A stretch of 64,000 nt of DNA, taken from NCBI RefSeq assembly GCF_013391695.1, contig NZ_JACBGH010000001.1, forward strand, positions 596,166 to 660,165, in the 5' to 3' direction. The translations under genes were made by a program, and so were the position numbers. The DNA comes from Thiomicrorhabdus cannonii (GTDB lineage: Bacteria; Pseudomonadota; Gammaproteobacteria; Thiomicrospirales; Thiomicrospiraceae). Below, piece by piece: positions 8,099 to 16,690 of this stretch (position 1 is the stretch's first letter; each line of letters begins with the position of its first letter). The notes under the pieces are model-generated. The model was not told the DNA's origin and made no database searches. It saw nothing but the letters and a program-made list of their open reading frames with translations.

Positions 8099-8779
8099 TT
8101 ATCCATTTGCCAACTTTCTTTTAAAATACTGCAGTAAATAACTCAATTGATTCAATTCACTCGGTGTCTCCACCAACTGTTTTAGTCGCTGAATTTCACT
8201 TGTGAATCTAATGATAGCTTCCCGGTCTGCTTGGTTAGGAATTATGCTTTGCACCCATCCAACAATAACCAATCGCTCACCGCTGATGACTGGGTTAACC
8301 TGATGCAAAACACCGGTTGGATAAACTACCATCTGCCCTTTTTTTAAGCGAACTTTGGTCTTATATTCACCATAGTCAAATTCGAGTTCTCCACCCTCAT
8401 AGTCATCTGTTAAAGCCAGAGTGAAACTCATATCCGTTCGTTTTCGGTTCATGATAGCCATATCGACATGCCAACCGTAATAGCCCCCCTGCTTATAACT
8501 CGCGACACGAGGACTCACAATCTCTTTAGCAAAAGTGTAACCGGCAAGGGCGTCATGTCCCATAAATAACTTACGAATGTCATTAAAAAGCGGCTGTGCT
8601 TGTGGATTGGTCTCCAATATTTGGAAGTTCTCCTTTATTTCTCTGGCACTGCCGCGTGCGGTCGCCTTACCATCCTCAAACTGCAAACCGTTAATAAACT
8701 CACGGAGTTGCTCAACTTGCCGTGCATTCAACACATTAAATACTTTCACACAAAAGCTCCCTTTGTTTTTCAGAAACAC
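8099..8779 (-). CDS. PKHD-type Fe(II)/2-oxoglutarate-dependent hydroxylase (PiuC/YbiX family)
   Basis: This non-haem iron oxygenase hydroxylates an unknown substrate. The HxD pair lies in YYGWHVDMAI (about residues 105-110), the distal His in PTGVLHQVNPV and the 2-oxoglutarate-binding Arg in SGERLVIVGWVQS. The C-terminal helical part ends with KQLVETPSELNQLSYLLQYFKRKL. At 226 residues it is the normal family length. Relatives are usually linked to iron uptake, but here there is no TonB receptor nearby; the neighbours are the RTX gene upstream (with a terminator between) and the LicD-like gene downstream. A role in modifying the surface layer or its glycan is possible but only inferred. Confidence 0.88.
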   Translation of the reverse strand: MFLKNKGSFCVKVFNVLNARQVEQLREFINGLQFEDGKATARGSAREIKENFQILETNPQAQPLFNDIRKLFMGHDALAGYTFAKEIVSPRVASYKQGGYYGWHVDMAIMNRKRTDMSFTLALTDDYEGGELEFDYGEYKTKVRLKKGQMVVYPTGVLHQVNPVISGERLVIVGWVQSIIPNQADREAIIRFTSEIQRLKQLVETPSELNQLSYLLQYFKRKLANG

Positions 8780-8803
8780 ACTTTAACAAAATGTGCTTAT
8801 AAA

Positions 8804-8834
8804 AAACCCCTCAGGACGAACCTTGAGGGGTTTG
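8804..8834 (-). terminator. Terminator of the RTX protein gene
   Basis: AAACCCCTCA and TGAGGGGTTT form a GC-rich stem; on the minus strand it ends in TTTTTTATA. It lies about 80 bases beyond the stop codon of the RTX gene and before the start of the hydroxylase gene. Confidence 0.88.
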
Positions 8835-8837
8835 GGT

Positions 8838-8904
8838 TTGACTTTGACCTAAGTCAAGCCTAGCGAACTAGGCTATCTTAAGACATCTTAGACAAGTCTA
8901 AGAT
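8838..8904 (-). other. Three tandem hairpins in the RTX 3' untranslated region
   Basis: Three separate perfect stems follow one another: TTGACTT/AAGTCAA (8838-8857), AGCCTAG/CTAGGCT with a 4-base loop (8857-8874) and ATCTTAGAC/GTCTAAGAT with a 2-base loop (8885-8904). With the terminator this makes four hairpins within 101 bases. Such stacks usually protect a highly expressed message from 3' exonucleases; that role is inferred. Confidence 0.65.
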
Positions 8905-8911
8905 AAAGCTA

Positions 8912-11900
8912 TTATGCAAATACGAAGTTTGCACCAGCATCATCCAGATCTGTCACACCCGTTAGCTTGATTGCCATATCAGCATCATCAAGTGTACCTG
9001 ACGCATCGATATCAACGTACAGAATACTGGTTGTGTTATCAAGAACCACATTGGTATTACCGATGGTCAAGCTTGTCAATACAGCACCGTAACCTTCTGC
9101 TTCACCTACGTATACAGGTGTTGTCATATCACCAGCAAGCAGACTTAGGTCAATAATATCGCTTGCACCAAAGTTAGTGATGATATCCATTGTAACACCT
9201 TGTGACTCAGTCACCGCAGTGAATACATAGGTATCCACACCAGCACCACCGGTCATAGTATCGATGCCTTCGCCACCTGTGATAGTGTTAGCACCGTCAC
9301 CTGCAACGATTGTGTCATTACCAGCACCACCAGTAATGTCATCATCACCAGCACCAGTAGTGATTGAGTCATTACCAGCACCACCGTCTACCGTGTTATC
9401 ACCAGAACCTGCGTTGATTGTATCGGCTAAGTCACCACCAGTAATGTCATCATCACCAGCACCTGAGGTGATGTTGAATGAACCGTCCTGTTCAGCTGAA
9501 CCATCAAATGTGAAGTCATTACCAACAACCAATGATGACGCGTTAACTGTCAAAGTTGCAGAAGCCGCAAGCATTTCATCAGAAGTGGTTACAGAAACTG
9601 ATTCAGCAGCAGTAGCGTCTTCATCTGTTACCAGAATCGTTTCAAAACCAGAAACGTTAGCACCGAATACTGCCGCACCAGCGTCAGTCCAAACATTGAT
9701 CACATCATTTGAACCCGTACCGCCTGCTAGGGCATCAGCAGCTGTGAACATAGCCGCTTCGCCTTGTACTGTTAATGTAAAGGCACTTGCAGAACCATCA
9801 ACATCGACATCACCAGCTGCACCCAGCTCAACAGTTAGGTCACGCAGGTAACCTTCACCTACTGTAATCACATCGTCACCACCGCCACTTAGGATAATCT
9901 TATCCAGGCCAGCGTCGTTAGCAATCGCATTCAATTCGATATCGTCAACACCAGCAGCAGCTAGATCAAGTACTTCAACATTCGACCACTTGTAGAAGAA
10001 TGCATCGTTACCCACAACTTCAGTTGCATTAGCAACTACCGTATCCGTACCGTCACCACCGTCAATGGTATCTGCAGAAGTTAATTGTGCACCATCAAAA
10101 CGAATGATGTCGTCACCAGCGCCACCAGAGATGGTTTCGATACCCGCACCAGCCGTGATGTCATCGTTACCGTCACCACCGTCTAGCGTATCGTTACCAG
10201 CACCACCGTCGATGATGTCATCACCGGCTTCACCGTAGATGAAGTCAGCCATATCTGAACCTGTGATGGTATCAGCACCAGCACCACCCATAGCAGTCAA
10301 AGCAGACGCCGTATCATTTTGAACGATAGTGTCGTCATCAGAACCACCTGTTACAGAAATTGCTGCCGCAACATCAGTCAAAGTGATATCTAGAGAATGC
10401 GTCATACCAGAAGCATCAACCGTTGCCAAGTTAACGGCATCGACTGAAGCAACAGTGAAGTTGATGTCACCAGAAATATTTAATGTCGTTAGATCGTCAG
10501 AAACATCGGCTTCACCGTCAGAAGTCAAAGTTGTAACAGTGATGATGTCATCATTGTCATCCAAACCTTCTGTGACCAAATTCTCGTCAAGGAATGCGTC
10601 AACTAGAGAGATGTTTACCGTTTCAGACGTATCAAAGTCTAGGTCATTGATTGCATAAGTACCAGCCGCAGCTAATGCAGGCGTAGCGCCTAAAGCAAAT
10701 TCAACGTTGGCGATATCCGCAGCAGAATCTTCTTGAGATACGGTAATGTTATAGCCGTCCTCAGCATCTTCATCCAGATCCATCAGCACATTTACTTCGG
10801 CAGTCATAACATTGGTCAAAGCAACATCGCTATCCATTGACGTACCAGTAAAGTCATAAGTGTGGATGCCTGCGGCATTCGCACCTGAATCGATACCGTC
10901 CAGTGTACCTGCGTATGCAGCGCTATTGTCTTCCAACACTTCCATGTTAGTGATGTTAGCGAATGCTGCCGTCAAACCAACACCTGCAGGTGCATCTGCC
11001 AACTCGATATCAGAAACGATAATACGGTCAGTGCCTTCACCACCGTCAATGGTGTAACCCATACCGTCATCTTCACCATCTTCTAGGTTGTTAGTCATAG
11101 CTGAAAGATTGATGGTATCGTCAGAATCCCCCATAGAAACGTCTAGAGCCGCAACTTGAGCGCCTGTCAGTGTCACAGCATCAACACCAGTTCCTGTTGT
11201 AATAGTGACATCAGCGTCTGCTGAGTCAAAATCCATATCTACAGTGTTCGTACCGTCGCCAGCGGCGATAGTGAAAGTTTCATTGTCAGCATTATCCACA
11301 TTGATGTCGTCGTTACCAGAACCCGCTGTGATATCAATTGATCCAGCACTATCTTCAGACAAGTTAATGACGTTATTACCTTCACCGGCATCGATTGTAT
11401 GCGTAGTTGAACCATCTGTCGAAATGTTCAAAGTATCGTTATTTGCCGTACCGGTTACAACAGAGTCATCACCGATTGAAGCAGTTAAGACTAATTGCGC
11501 TTCCAGCGCAGACGCATCAACTGTTTGAACAGTCGTATCAACACCTAGAGTAAGGTTGGCATCACCATCAATCACAACATCATTTAGCTCATCGCCATCA
11601 ATTGTCATATCAGAGGCACGGTCAGATGAAGTAATATTGACATTCTCAACACCTTCAACGTTTACATCACCTTCAAAACGGTCAACCATGATATTTTGTG
11701 TTTCATCACCAGCAACTACATCATCCACGTAGTTAACAGCCACGTCAATCGCGGTTGCGCCGTTACCCGTCAGATCCAAGTCAACCAGATTCTGTACTGT
11801 ATTTAGAGTGATATCACCAGTACTGGTAGTAGAGTAAACCTTTTCCAGGCCAGAAACGTTAACCATACCCAACGTGACGCTGTCACCGTATGAGCGAACA

Positions 11901-12658
11901 TCCATCTCTTCAACGTTAGACATAACAAAACCGGTTACGGCCGCATCTTCACCATCCGCAGTTACACGAAGCGTATCCGTTCCTTCACCACCGTCAATAA
12001 CGTCAGACGCATGCAATGTATTCGCGGCAGTAGGCTGAACTGAATCGGTCGCCTGACCCACGATCAAATCGTTAGCAGAAGTACCTTGTACATCATCGGT
12101 CGCACTGGTAGTCAACGTGAAATCTTCACCAACTGCATCAACGCCATCGATTGTCGCTTTAGCTGTGTCAACTGATGCTGAATCTCCAGTAATGTTTTCC
12201 ATCACTTGCTCTGCAAGCGCTACATCGTTCGAACCGACTTCAATAGCGAAATACTCACCCACAGCCACTTTGTTATCAAATACGGCTTTGTCAGCTTCTG
12301 ATCCTGGGTTGCTCAGTGACTTGAACATCTCAACCACAGTTTCGCCGCGTGAGTTAATGCCGTTATTCATGGCACCCGCCCAGAAAGCCAAGCCTTCGGC
12401 ATCAGGCTCACGATTGAAAACGTTTTGATAGATTTTAGTGACAAACTGCTCGTTGGTCAGCGCATCAGAGTAGTTTGCGTTTACTTCGGCAATGCTTTGG
12501 TCATTGAAGATAGCGTTAGCTACGTCAGTTACTGTTGGGTTAACGCCGCTGATAATAGAGTTAGCCCAGAAATCCAAACCATCAGCATCTGGCGCGCGGT
12601 CAAACGCGGCGATGTAGACGCTGATCAGATCTGATTGTTGTTGAGTTGTTAAAGCCAT
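8912..12658 (-). CDS. Large secreted RTX protein with N-terminal DUF4214 repeats (putative surface-layer or adhesin protein)
   Basis: The 1248-residue acidic protein begins with two DUF4214 units (VYIAAFDRAPDADGLDFWAN and IYQNVFNREPDAEGLAFWAG, residues 10-110). A long Asp/Thr/Ala-rich repetitive body follows. Calcium-binding RTX nonapeptides (GGxGxDxx) occur in two blocks, about residues 776-860 and 1060-1140, with phrases such as GGAGNDTLDGGDGND. The end (TDLDDAGANFVFA) suits an uncleaved C-terminal type I secretion signal, and there is no N-terminal signal peptide. Cysteine is absent and Lys/Arg are scarce, as in S-layer proteins. A good ribosome site (AGGAGAT) precedes ATG 12658. The type I exporter at 594-5125 is the obvious partner. 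Exact function is not known. Confidence 0.88.
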   Translation of the reverse strand: MALTTQQQSDLISVYIAAFDRAPDADGLDFWANSIISGVNPTVTDVANAIFNDQSIAEVNANYSDALTNEQFVTKIYQNVFNREPDAEGLAFWAGAMNNGINSRGETVVEMFKSLSNPGSEADKAVFDNKVAVGEYFAIEVGSNDVALAEQVMENITGDSASVDTAKATIDGVDAVGEDFTLTTSATDDVQGTSANDLIVGQATDSVQPTAANTLHASDVIDGGEGTDTLRVTADGEDAAVTGFVMSNVEEMDVRSYGDSVTLGMVNVSGLEKVYSTTSTGDITLNTVQNLVDLDLTGNGATAIDVAVNYVDDVVAGDETQNIMVDRFEGDVNVEGVENVNITSSDRASDMTIDGDELNDVVIDGDANLTLGVDTTVQTVDASALEAQLVLTASIGDDSVVTGTANNDTLNISTDGSTTHTIDAGEGNNVINLSEDSAGSIDITAGSGNDDINVDNADNETFTIAAGDGTNTVDMDFDSADADVTITTGTGVDAVTLTGAQVAALDVSMGDSDDTINLSAMTNNLEDGEDDGMGYTIDGGEGTDRIIVSDIELADAPAGVGLTAAFANITNMEVLEDNSAAYAGTLDGIDSGANAAGIHTYDFTGTSMDSDVALTNVMTAEVNVLMDLDEDAEDGYNITVSQEDSAADIANVEFALGATPALAAAGTYAINDLDFDTSETVNISLVDAFLDENLVTEGLDDNDDIITVTTLTSDGEADVSDDLTTLNISGDINFTVASVDAVNLATVDASGMTHSLDITLTDVAAAISVTGGSDDDTIVQNDTASALTAMGGAGADTITGSDMADFIYGEAGDDIIDGGAGNDTLDGGDGNDDITAGAGIETISGGAGDDIIRFDGAQLTSADTIDGGDGTDTVVANATEVVGNDAFFYKWSNVEVLDLAAAGVDDIELNAIANDAGLDKIILSGGGDDVITVGEGYLRDLTVELGAAGDVDVDGSASAFTLTVQGEAAMFTAADALAGGTGSNDVINVWTDAGAAVFGANVSGFETILVTDEDATAAESVSVTTSDEMLAASATLTVNASSLVVGNDFTFDGSAEQDGSFNITSGAGDDDITGGDLADTINAGSGDNTVDGGAGNDSITTGAGDDDITGGAGNDTIVAGDGANTITGGEGIDTMTGGAGVDTYVFTAVTESQGVTMDIITNFGASDIIDLSLLAGDMTTPVYVGEAEGYGAVLTSLTIGNTNVVLDNTTSILYVDIDASGTLDDADMAIKLTGVTDLDDAGANFVFA

Positions 12659-12763
12659 TCGATAATCTCCTATTGAGTGGACTTAATTTTGAAATTGCGT
12701 CTTAGACCCTTCATTGCAATAATGATTGGTTGGCGAACGCTTGTGCGTAATTTACTTTATTAA

Positions 12764-12779
12764 TAACTTGATCAAGTTA
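12764..12779. promoter_or_regulatory. 16-bp perfect palindrome in the RTX leader
   Basis: TAACTTGATCAAGTTA reads the same on both strands and lies about 105 bases upstream of the RTX start codon. It may be a second operator or a structured leader element. No regulator is recognised. Confidence 0.4.
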
Positions 12780-12844
12780 CTCGTTGTGCGAGCTGATTAA
12801 AAACTACACGATGGCGATTATTGCACAACCTCTTTAGGTATTTC

Positions 12845-12860
12845 AGTGATATTTGTCACA
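12845..12860. promoter_or_regulatory. CRP-type operator
   Basis: AGTGATATTTGTCACA has the form TGTGA-N6-TCACt when read on the minus strand, matching 9 of the 10 key bases of the E. coli CRP consensus. It is 187-202 bases upstream of the RTX start and 153 bases upstream of the regulator gene, whose recognition helix carries the same R-E-x-x-x-R residues as CRP. Confidence 0.7.
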
Positions 12861-13012
12861 AAAAAGGGTCTTTTTTCTATTTAAATTAGATTTAATGCTT
12901 AAGCGATGCCGCTAATTTTAGAATTGTGCGCCGCAGTACGGTTCTTCTTTAGACATTTTCAGAATTAGCAGACAACAGAATTATCATTTTCCATACTAAA
13001 GTAGGAATTTTT

Positions 13013-13702
13013 GTGGATATACCTTACAGCCGTTTAAAAAACATTACGCTTTTTAGCGTCTTTACTCAGCCCGAGCTACAATCGCTGGCTCCTCAGATTA
13101 AGGCGTTTGAATTCCAAAAAGGCTTGACGATTATTAAGCAGAACGCTGTCGCACAAGGTATTTTTGTGATCTTTGAAGGGCGTCTAAGAATATATAGCTT
13201 TGATTTTGAAAACAAAGAAACGGCCTTTGCTTTTTTAAATAAGGGCGATTTTTTTGGCGAATTATCGGTAATTGATCAAATCCCCTCCTCAGTAAATGTG
13301 GAAACAGTGGAACCCAGTATCTTGCTGCTGATTCCAAGCCCGTTAGCCCAGCGCCTACTACAAAATCACGCGGCCTTTAATCAGATTGTTTTGCACAAAC
13401 TTGCCAACACTCTCCGAAAAAGCAATGAAAAAATCCGTATGCTCAGCGCCAAAAGCATGGGGCGTGTAATCTATTTTTTGAGTGCCCAGGGCAATCCCAA
13501 CTTGCATGGAGAAGTCCATGGTAAAATGCTGACTCATGAAGAGATTGCCAACATGGTTAATTTAAGCCGTGAAACAGTATCACGCACAATCACCCAATTG
13601 CAAAAGCTTGGGCATTTACGCATTTACTACGAGGCAGAACAAAAAATGTTTTGTATTAAACCAATGGACGTCGAAGACAAACGCATTGGCCAGAAAGGTT
13701 AA
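13013..13702 (+). CDS. Crp/Fnr-family transcriptional regulator
   Basis: The 229-residue protein has a cyclic-nucleotide-binding beta-roll (about residues 10-125) and a C-terminal winged helix-turn-helix. The recognition helix reads LSRETVSR (residues 184-191), the same contact residues that CRP uses for TGTGA half-sites. The cassette FGELSVIDQIPSSVNV keeps Gly-Glu-Leu but has Ser where CRP has the phosphate-binding Arg82, so cAMP binding is doubtful or altered. No N-terminal cysteine cluster of FNR type is present. The start is GTG at 13013, with AGGA 7-10 bases upstream; ATG is not available near it. It is the first gene of an operon that also encodes a cyclase, and a CRP-type site lies just upstream. 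Confidence 0.9.
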   Translation: MDIPYSRLKNITLFSVFTQPELQSLAPQIKAFEFQKGLTIIKQNAVAQGIFVIFEGRLRIYSFDFENKETAFAFLNKGDFFGELSVIDQIPSSVNVETVEPSILLLIPSPLAQRLLQNHAAFNQIVLHKLANTLRKSNEKIRMLSAKSMGRVIYFLSAQGNPNLHGEVHGKMLTHEEIANMVNLSRETVSRTITQLQKLGHLRIYYEAEQKMFCIKPMDVEDKRIGQKG

Positions 13703-13731
13703 TAATGTGCTGTGTAGAGGTTAAAAAGTAG

Positions 13732-14913
13732 ATGTTTCATTATCGATTATCGTTGTTTTTGCTGTTATGGCTCACCTCCTATTCGGTAATGGCAGAAGCG
13801 GGCGTAGTGGCTTTTTCGGTAGGGGAAACCTCCGTCAAAAAAGGCCAATTGATTGAAGTGGGCCAAACCATTACGACTGGCAATAACGGCCATGTACACA
13901 TTCGCTTTATCGATGGTGCAAAACTGAGTTTGCGCCCCAATACTGTGTTAACCGTGGAAACCTATCTTTATGACCCGAAAAACCCTCAAAACAACCGCGT
14001 TAAACTTTATCTGGAAAAAGGCGTAGCGCGCAGTGTTACCGGCGAAGCGGGCAAACAGAACAAAGAAGGCTTCCGGATGAACACGCCGATTTCTGCAATT
14101 GGTATTCGGGGTACCGACTACACTGTCTATACAACCGATAAAAAAACGCGTGTTTATGTGAGCTCTGGCGGCGTTGGTGTATCCCCTTTTGACGAAAACT
14201 GCAAGCCTGAAGCCTTTGGAGTATGCAACACCCCTAAGTTGGTTGAACTGTTTGAGGGCGACTCGCACGTACTGGAAATCAGCAATCAGCACGAGCGCGC
14301 ATTCCTAATCGACATCGAAAACGCCCTGCAAAATCCTGATTTGTATCTGACAGACATCCATCACAAGGCATTGTTTTTGGCGGATGCCGGAAACTTACCT
14401 ACACAACCCGTCGAGAGCCGCACACCTGAGATAGGATGGGGGCACTGGAGCAGCTACCAGCCCGTATTGGATCGTTTATTTATTTCGATGACGCCATACT
14501 TGAACAGCGATTGGCGCGTGGTGTCTATTAATCAGTTCTTTGGACTGTTTTTGCCCAATAAAGACCCAGAGCTACCCAAAACCGGTCAGTTGGCGTTCAA
14601 ACTGGATCGCTATCAGGCTTTCAGTCTGGTTGACAATCGCATTGAAACCGCGCAACTTTCTGAGCCGAGCTTTAGTGTAAATTTCACTGATCGTACCTTT
14701 AGTACAGCCTTTAAGGTAAGCTCTAACAGTCTGAGCACTCAAATCAGTGGCACGGGCACTCTTGATAACATAGGTTTTTTACGTTTCAGCGATAGTAACT
14801 CGAGGATATCCGGCGCCATTAATCGGGATCTAAGCCAAGCAGGCTTGCTATTTGAAAAAACCTTAAACGACAATCATAAGGTGCTCGGCAGCAGTGCGTG
14901 GATTCAAGAGTAA
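13732..14913 (+). CDS. FecR-domain periplasmic protein
   Basis: A signal peptide (MFHYRLSLFLLLWLTSYSVMAEA) leads into a FecR domain (about residues 25-150) with the typical order VGETSVKKGQLIEVGQTITTGNNGHVHIRFIDGAKLSLRPNT and, later, NTPISAIGIRGTDYTV. The remaining 240 residues hold no domain I recognise. FecR domains outside iron uptake commonly occur in front of CHASE2-cyclase genes, where they are thought to sense or bind something in the periplasm; that is the arrangement here, with a 20-base overlap to the next gene. It follows the Crp-type gene by 29 bases. Confidence 0.87.
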   Translation: MFHYRLSLFLLLWLTSYSVMAEAGVVAFSVGETSVKKGQLIEVGQTITTGNNGHVHIRFIDGAKLSLRPNTVLTVETYLYDPKNPQNNRVKLYLEKGVARSVTGEAGKQNKEGFRMNTPISAIGIRGTDYTVYTTDKKTRVYVSSGGVGVSPFDENCKPEAFGVCNTPKLVELFEGDSHVLEISNQHERAFLIDIENALQNPDLYLTDIHHKALFLADAGNLPTQPVESRTPEIGWGHWSSYQPVLDRLFISMTPYLNSDWRVVSINQFFGLFLPNKDPELPKTGQLAFKLDRYQAFSLVDNRIETAQLSEPSFSVNFTDRTFSTAFKVSSNSLSTQISGTGTLDNIGFLRFSDSNSRISGAINRDLSQAGLLFEKTLNDNHKVLGSSAWIQE

Positions 14914-16690
14914 ACTGACCTTAATTGCGCTGGCAGTACTGGCGTTTAGCTTGCCACTCCCCCCTTTGCAGCAAAGCCTGTATGACCTGAAAGTTCCGCT
15001 ACGTAGTTCCACTGCACATTTTTCTGCCCCCATCGTGGTCGTAGCGATTGATGAACCAAGTTTACAGGCTTTTGGCCATTGGCCCTGGCCCAGGGAACAA
15101 TTGCAACATCTGTTAAAACTTATCATGAATGACTATCAAGCAACCGCCATTGGCTTGAATCTTATGCTGCCGGAAAACGGTTCTCTTGAGCAGGATTATG
15201 CTCTGACAACCCTTTTTGCAACCCAAGCGATAACACCTGGCGTTGCCTTTAATCTGCATGAACCGGTATATTCAGGCTATTTGAATCGTGGAATTAAAAC
15301 AGAAGATTTGAAAGATTGGCTGCAAAGCCAACTGGCTTTGCCTTATCAAGCTAAAGGTTGGATCGGTTTGTTTTATGAAATGGCCAAAATCGAACGTTTG
15401 AGCGGGCATCTGAATACTGAATTAGACAGTGATGGCAAAATTCGCCGTGTCCCTCTATTTATAAAGGCTGAAAATCAGCTGTATCCACAACTGACTTTGG
15501 CCATGCTATACGACCTTTTGGATGCACGCCATGCCTACATTGATTGGATCGAACTACTCCCCCCCCCCTCCCGACAAGCTTCTGTATTAATTCCGTATGA
15601 CTTTCCTTTTGAGCAGATTCCAGTCGTCTCTGCAAAGGATATCCTTGAAGGAAGCGTTCCGCCAAATCTCTTAACTAACTCTCTGGTATTGGTGGGCGCA
15701 ACAGCGGTTGGAGTAAGTGACCTGGTTTCCACACCGATTGCTAATCAACTGCCAAGTGTTTATTTACAAGCCTATTTACTAAACGCGGCTTTGAGCCAAC
15801 GATGGATAACCCCTCCTGCACGGGAACGTGAGCTGACCGCACTAGGCTTCACTCTCTGGACCTTGTTGCTGATTCTTTTGGCACACCGTTTAGGCTCGAT
15901 TAGTTTGTTTGGCTTAATGGCACTGGCTTTGGGTCTGTTATGGCTTATGAATCTATGGCAGTTTGTGTTTTTAGGCGTACATTGGGATTTTAGTCCATGG
16001 TTGGTATTGTTTGCTGGCCAGATAAGTTGGTTGATTTTTCAACGCTATCAATTTCATGCGCAACGCAGCCAGCAAATTGAGGCAATGTTTAAACCCTATG
16101 TGCCGCCTAGCGTATTGCAAAAGCTGATTGAAGGTGAGTTTGAACATTTAGAACAGGGAGAACGCCGTAAAATCACTGTAATGTTTATGGACTTGAAGGC
16201 GTTTACTCAGCTTGCCGAGCAAAGTGATCCACGTGAATTGACGCAATTTACCCGTTCCATTTTTAACGCACTGACACCGATCATTTTGGAACACCAAGGC
16301 ACAATTGATAAATACATGGGCGATTCGATTATGGCGTTTTGGGGTGCCCCGCTGACGGATGAAAACCAAGCGCACAATGCGGTTTTGGCGGCCATTGCGA
16401 TGTGTAATAAAATGGCCTCGCAGTTTCCTGACCTTGGCTTCGGCATTGGTATTCATACCGGTGAAGCGATTGTTGGTAATATGGGTTCCGATTTCCGTCA
16501 TGCATATAGTGCATTGGGCGATACGGTGAATATTGCCGCGAGAATTGAGAGGCAAACTAGAGTTTATGGCTACTCAATTTTACTCTCGAAGGAAACGGCT
16601 ATGGAATCGGGCGTACTAACCAAATGGGTAGATGACTGCCAATTAAAAGGAAAGCAGCAATGCGTCAGTTTGTATACATTAGTTTCTTGA
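14894..16690 (+). CDS. CHASE2-domain class III adenylate cyclase
   Basis: The protein is a membrane-bound sensor cyclase that should make cAMP from ATP. After a signal anchor come a periplasmic CHASE2 domain (about residues 30-310, with IVVVAIDEPSLQAFGHWPWPR), three transmembrane helices (about 315-395) and a class III cyclase domain (about 425-590). The two metal aspartates are in VMFMDLKAFT and KYMGDSIMAFWG; the Lys of IDKYMGD and the Asp of LGDTVNIAAR are the ATP-selecting pair, favouring adenylate over guanylate. The start is GTG at 14894, inside the end of the FecR gene. A run of eight C (15559-15566) lies in the CHASE2 part and may slip. The product could feed the Crp-type regulator of the same operon. 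Confidence 0.92.
   Translation: MRGFKSKLTLIALAVLAFSLPLPPLQQSLYDLKVPLRSSTAHFSAPIVVVAIDEPSLQAFGHWPWPREQLQHLLKLIMNDYQATAIGLNLMLPENGSLEQDYALTTLFATQAITPGVAFNLHEPVYSGYLNRGIKTEDLKDWLQSQLALPYQAKGWIGLFYEMAKIERLSGHLNTELDSDGKIRRVPLFIKAENQLYPQLTLAMLYDLLDARHAYIDWIELLPPPSRQASVLIPYDFPFEQIPVVSAKDILEGSVPPNLLTNSLVLVGATAVGVSDLVSTPIANQLPSVYLQAYLLNAALSQRWITPPARERELTALGFTLWTLLLILLAHRLGSISLFGLMALALGLLWLMNLWQFVFLGVHWDFSPWLVLFAGQISWLIFQRYQFHAQRSQQIEAMFKPYVPPSVLQKLIEGEFEHLEQGERRKITVMFMDLKAFTQLAEQSDPRELTQFTRSIFNALTPIILEHQGTIDKYMGDSIMAFWGAPLTDENQAHNAVLAAIAMCNKMASQFPDLGFGIGIHTGEAIVGNMGSDFRHAYSALGDTVNIAARIERQTRVYGYSILLSKETAMESGVLTKWVDDCQLKGKQQCVSLYTLVS

Larger units (their letters stand above)
12659..13012. promoter_or_regulatory. 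Divergent control region between the RTX gene and the Crp-type regulator operon
   Basis: This 354-base gap holds the start regions of both units. It contains a 16-bp palindrome and a CRP-type operator (listed separately) and leaves the RTX mRNA with a long leader. A possible promoter for the regulator is TTGTCA (12854-12859) and TATTTA (12878-12883) with 18 bases between; it overlaps the CRP-type site. I could not fix the RTX promoter. Confidence 0.5.

Noticed and set aside
12659..13012. FNR-type site in the palindrome TAACTTGATCAAGTTA
   Set aside because: FNR sites need TTGAT-N4-ATCAA; the two halves here touch without the 4-base spacer.
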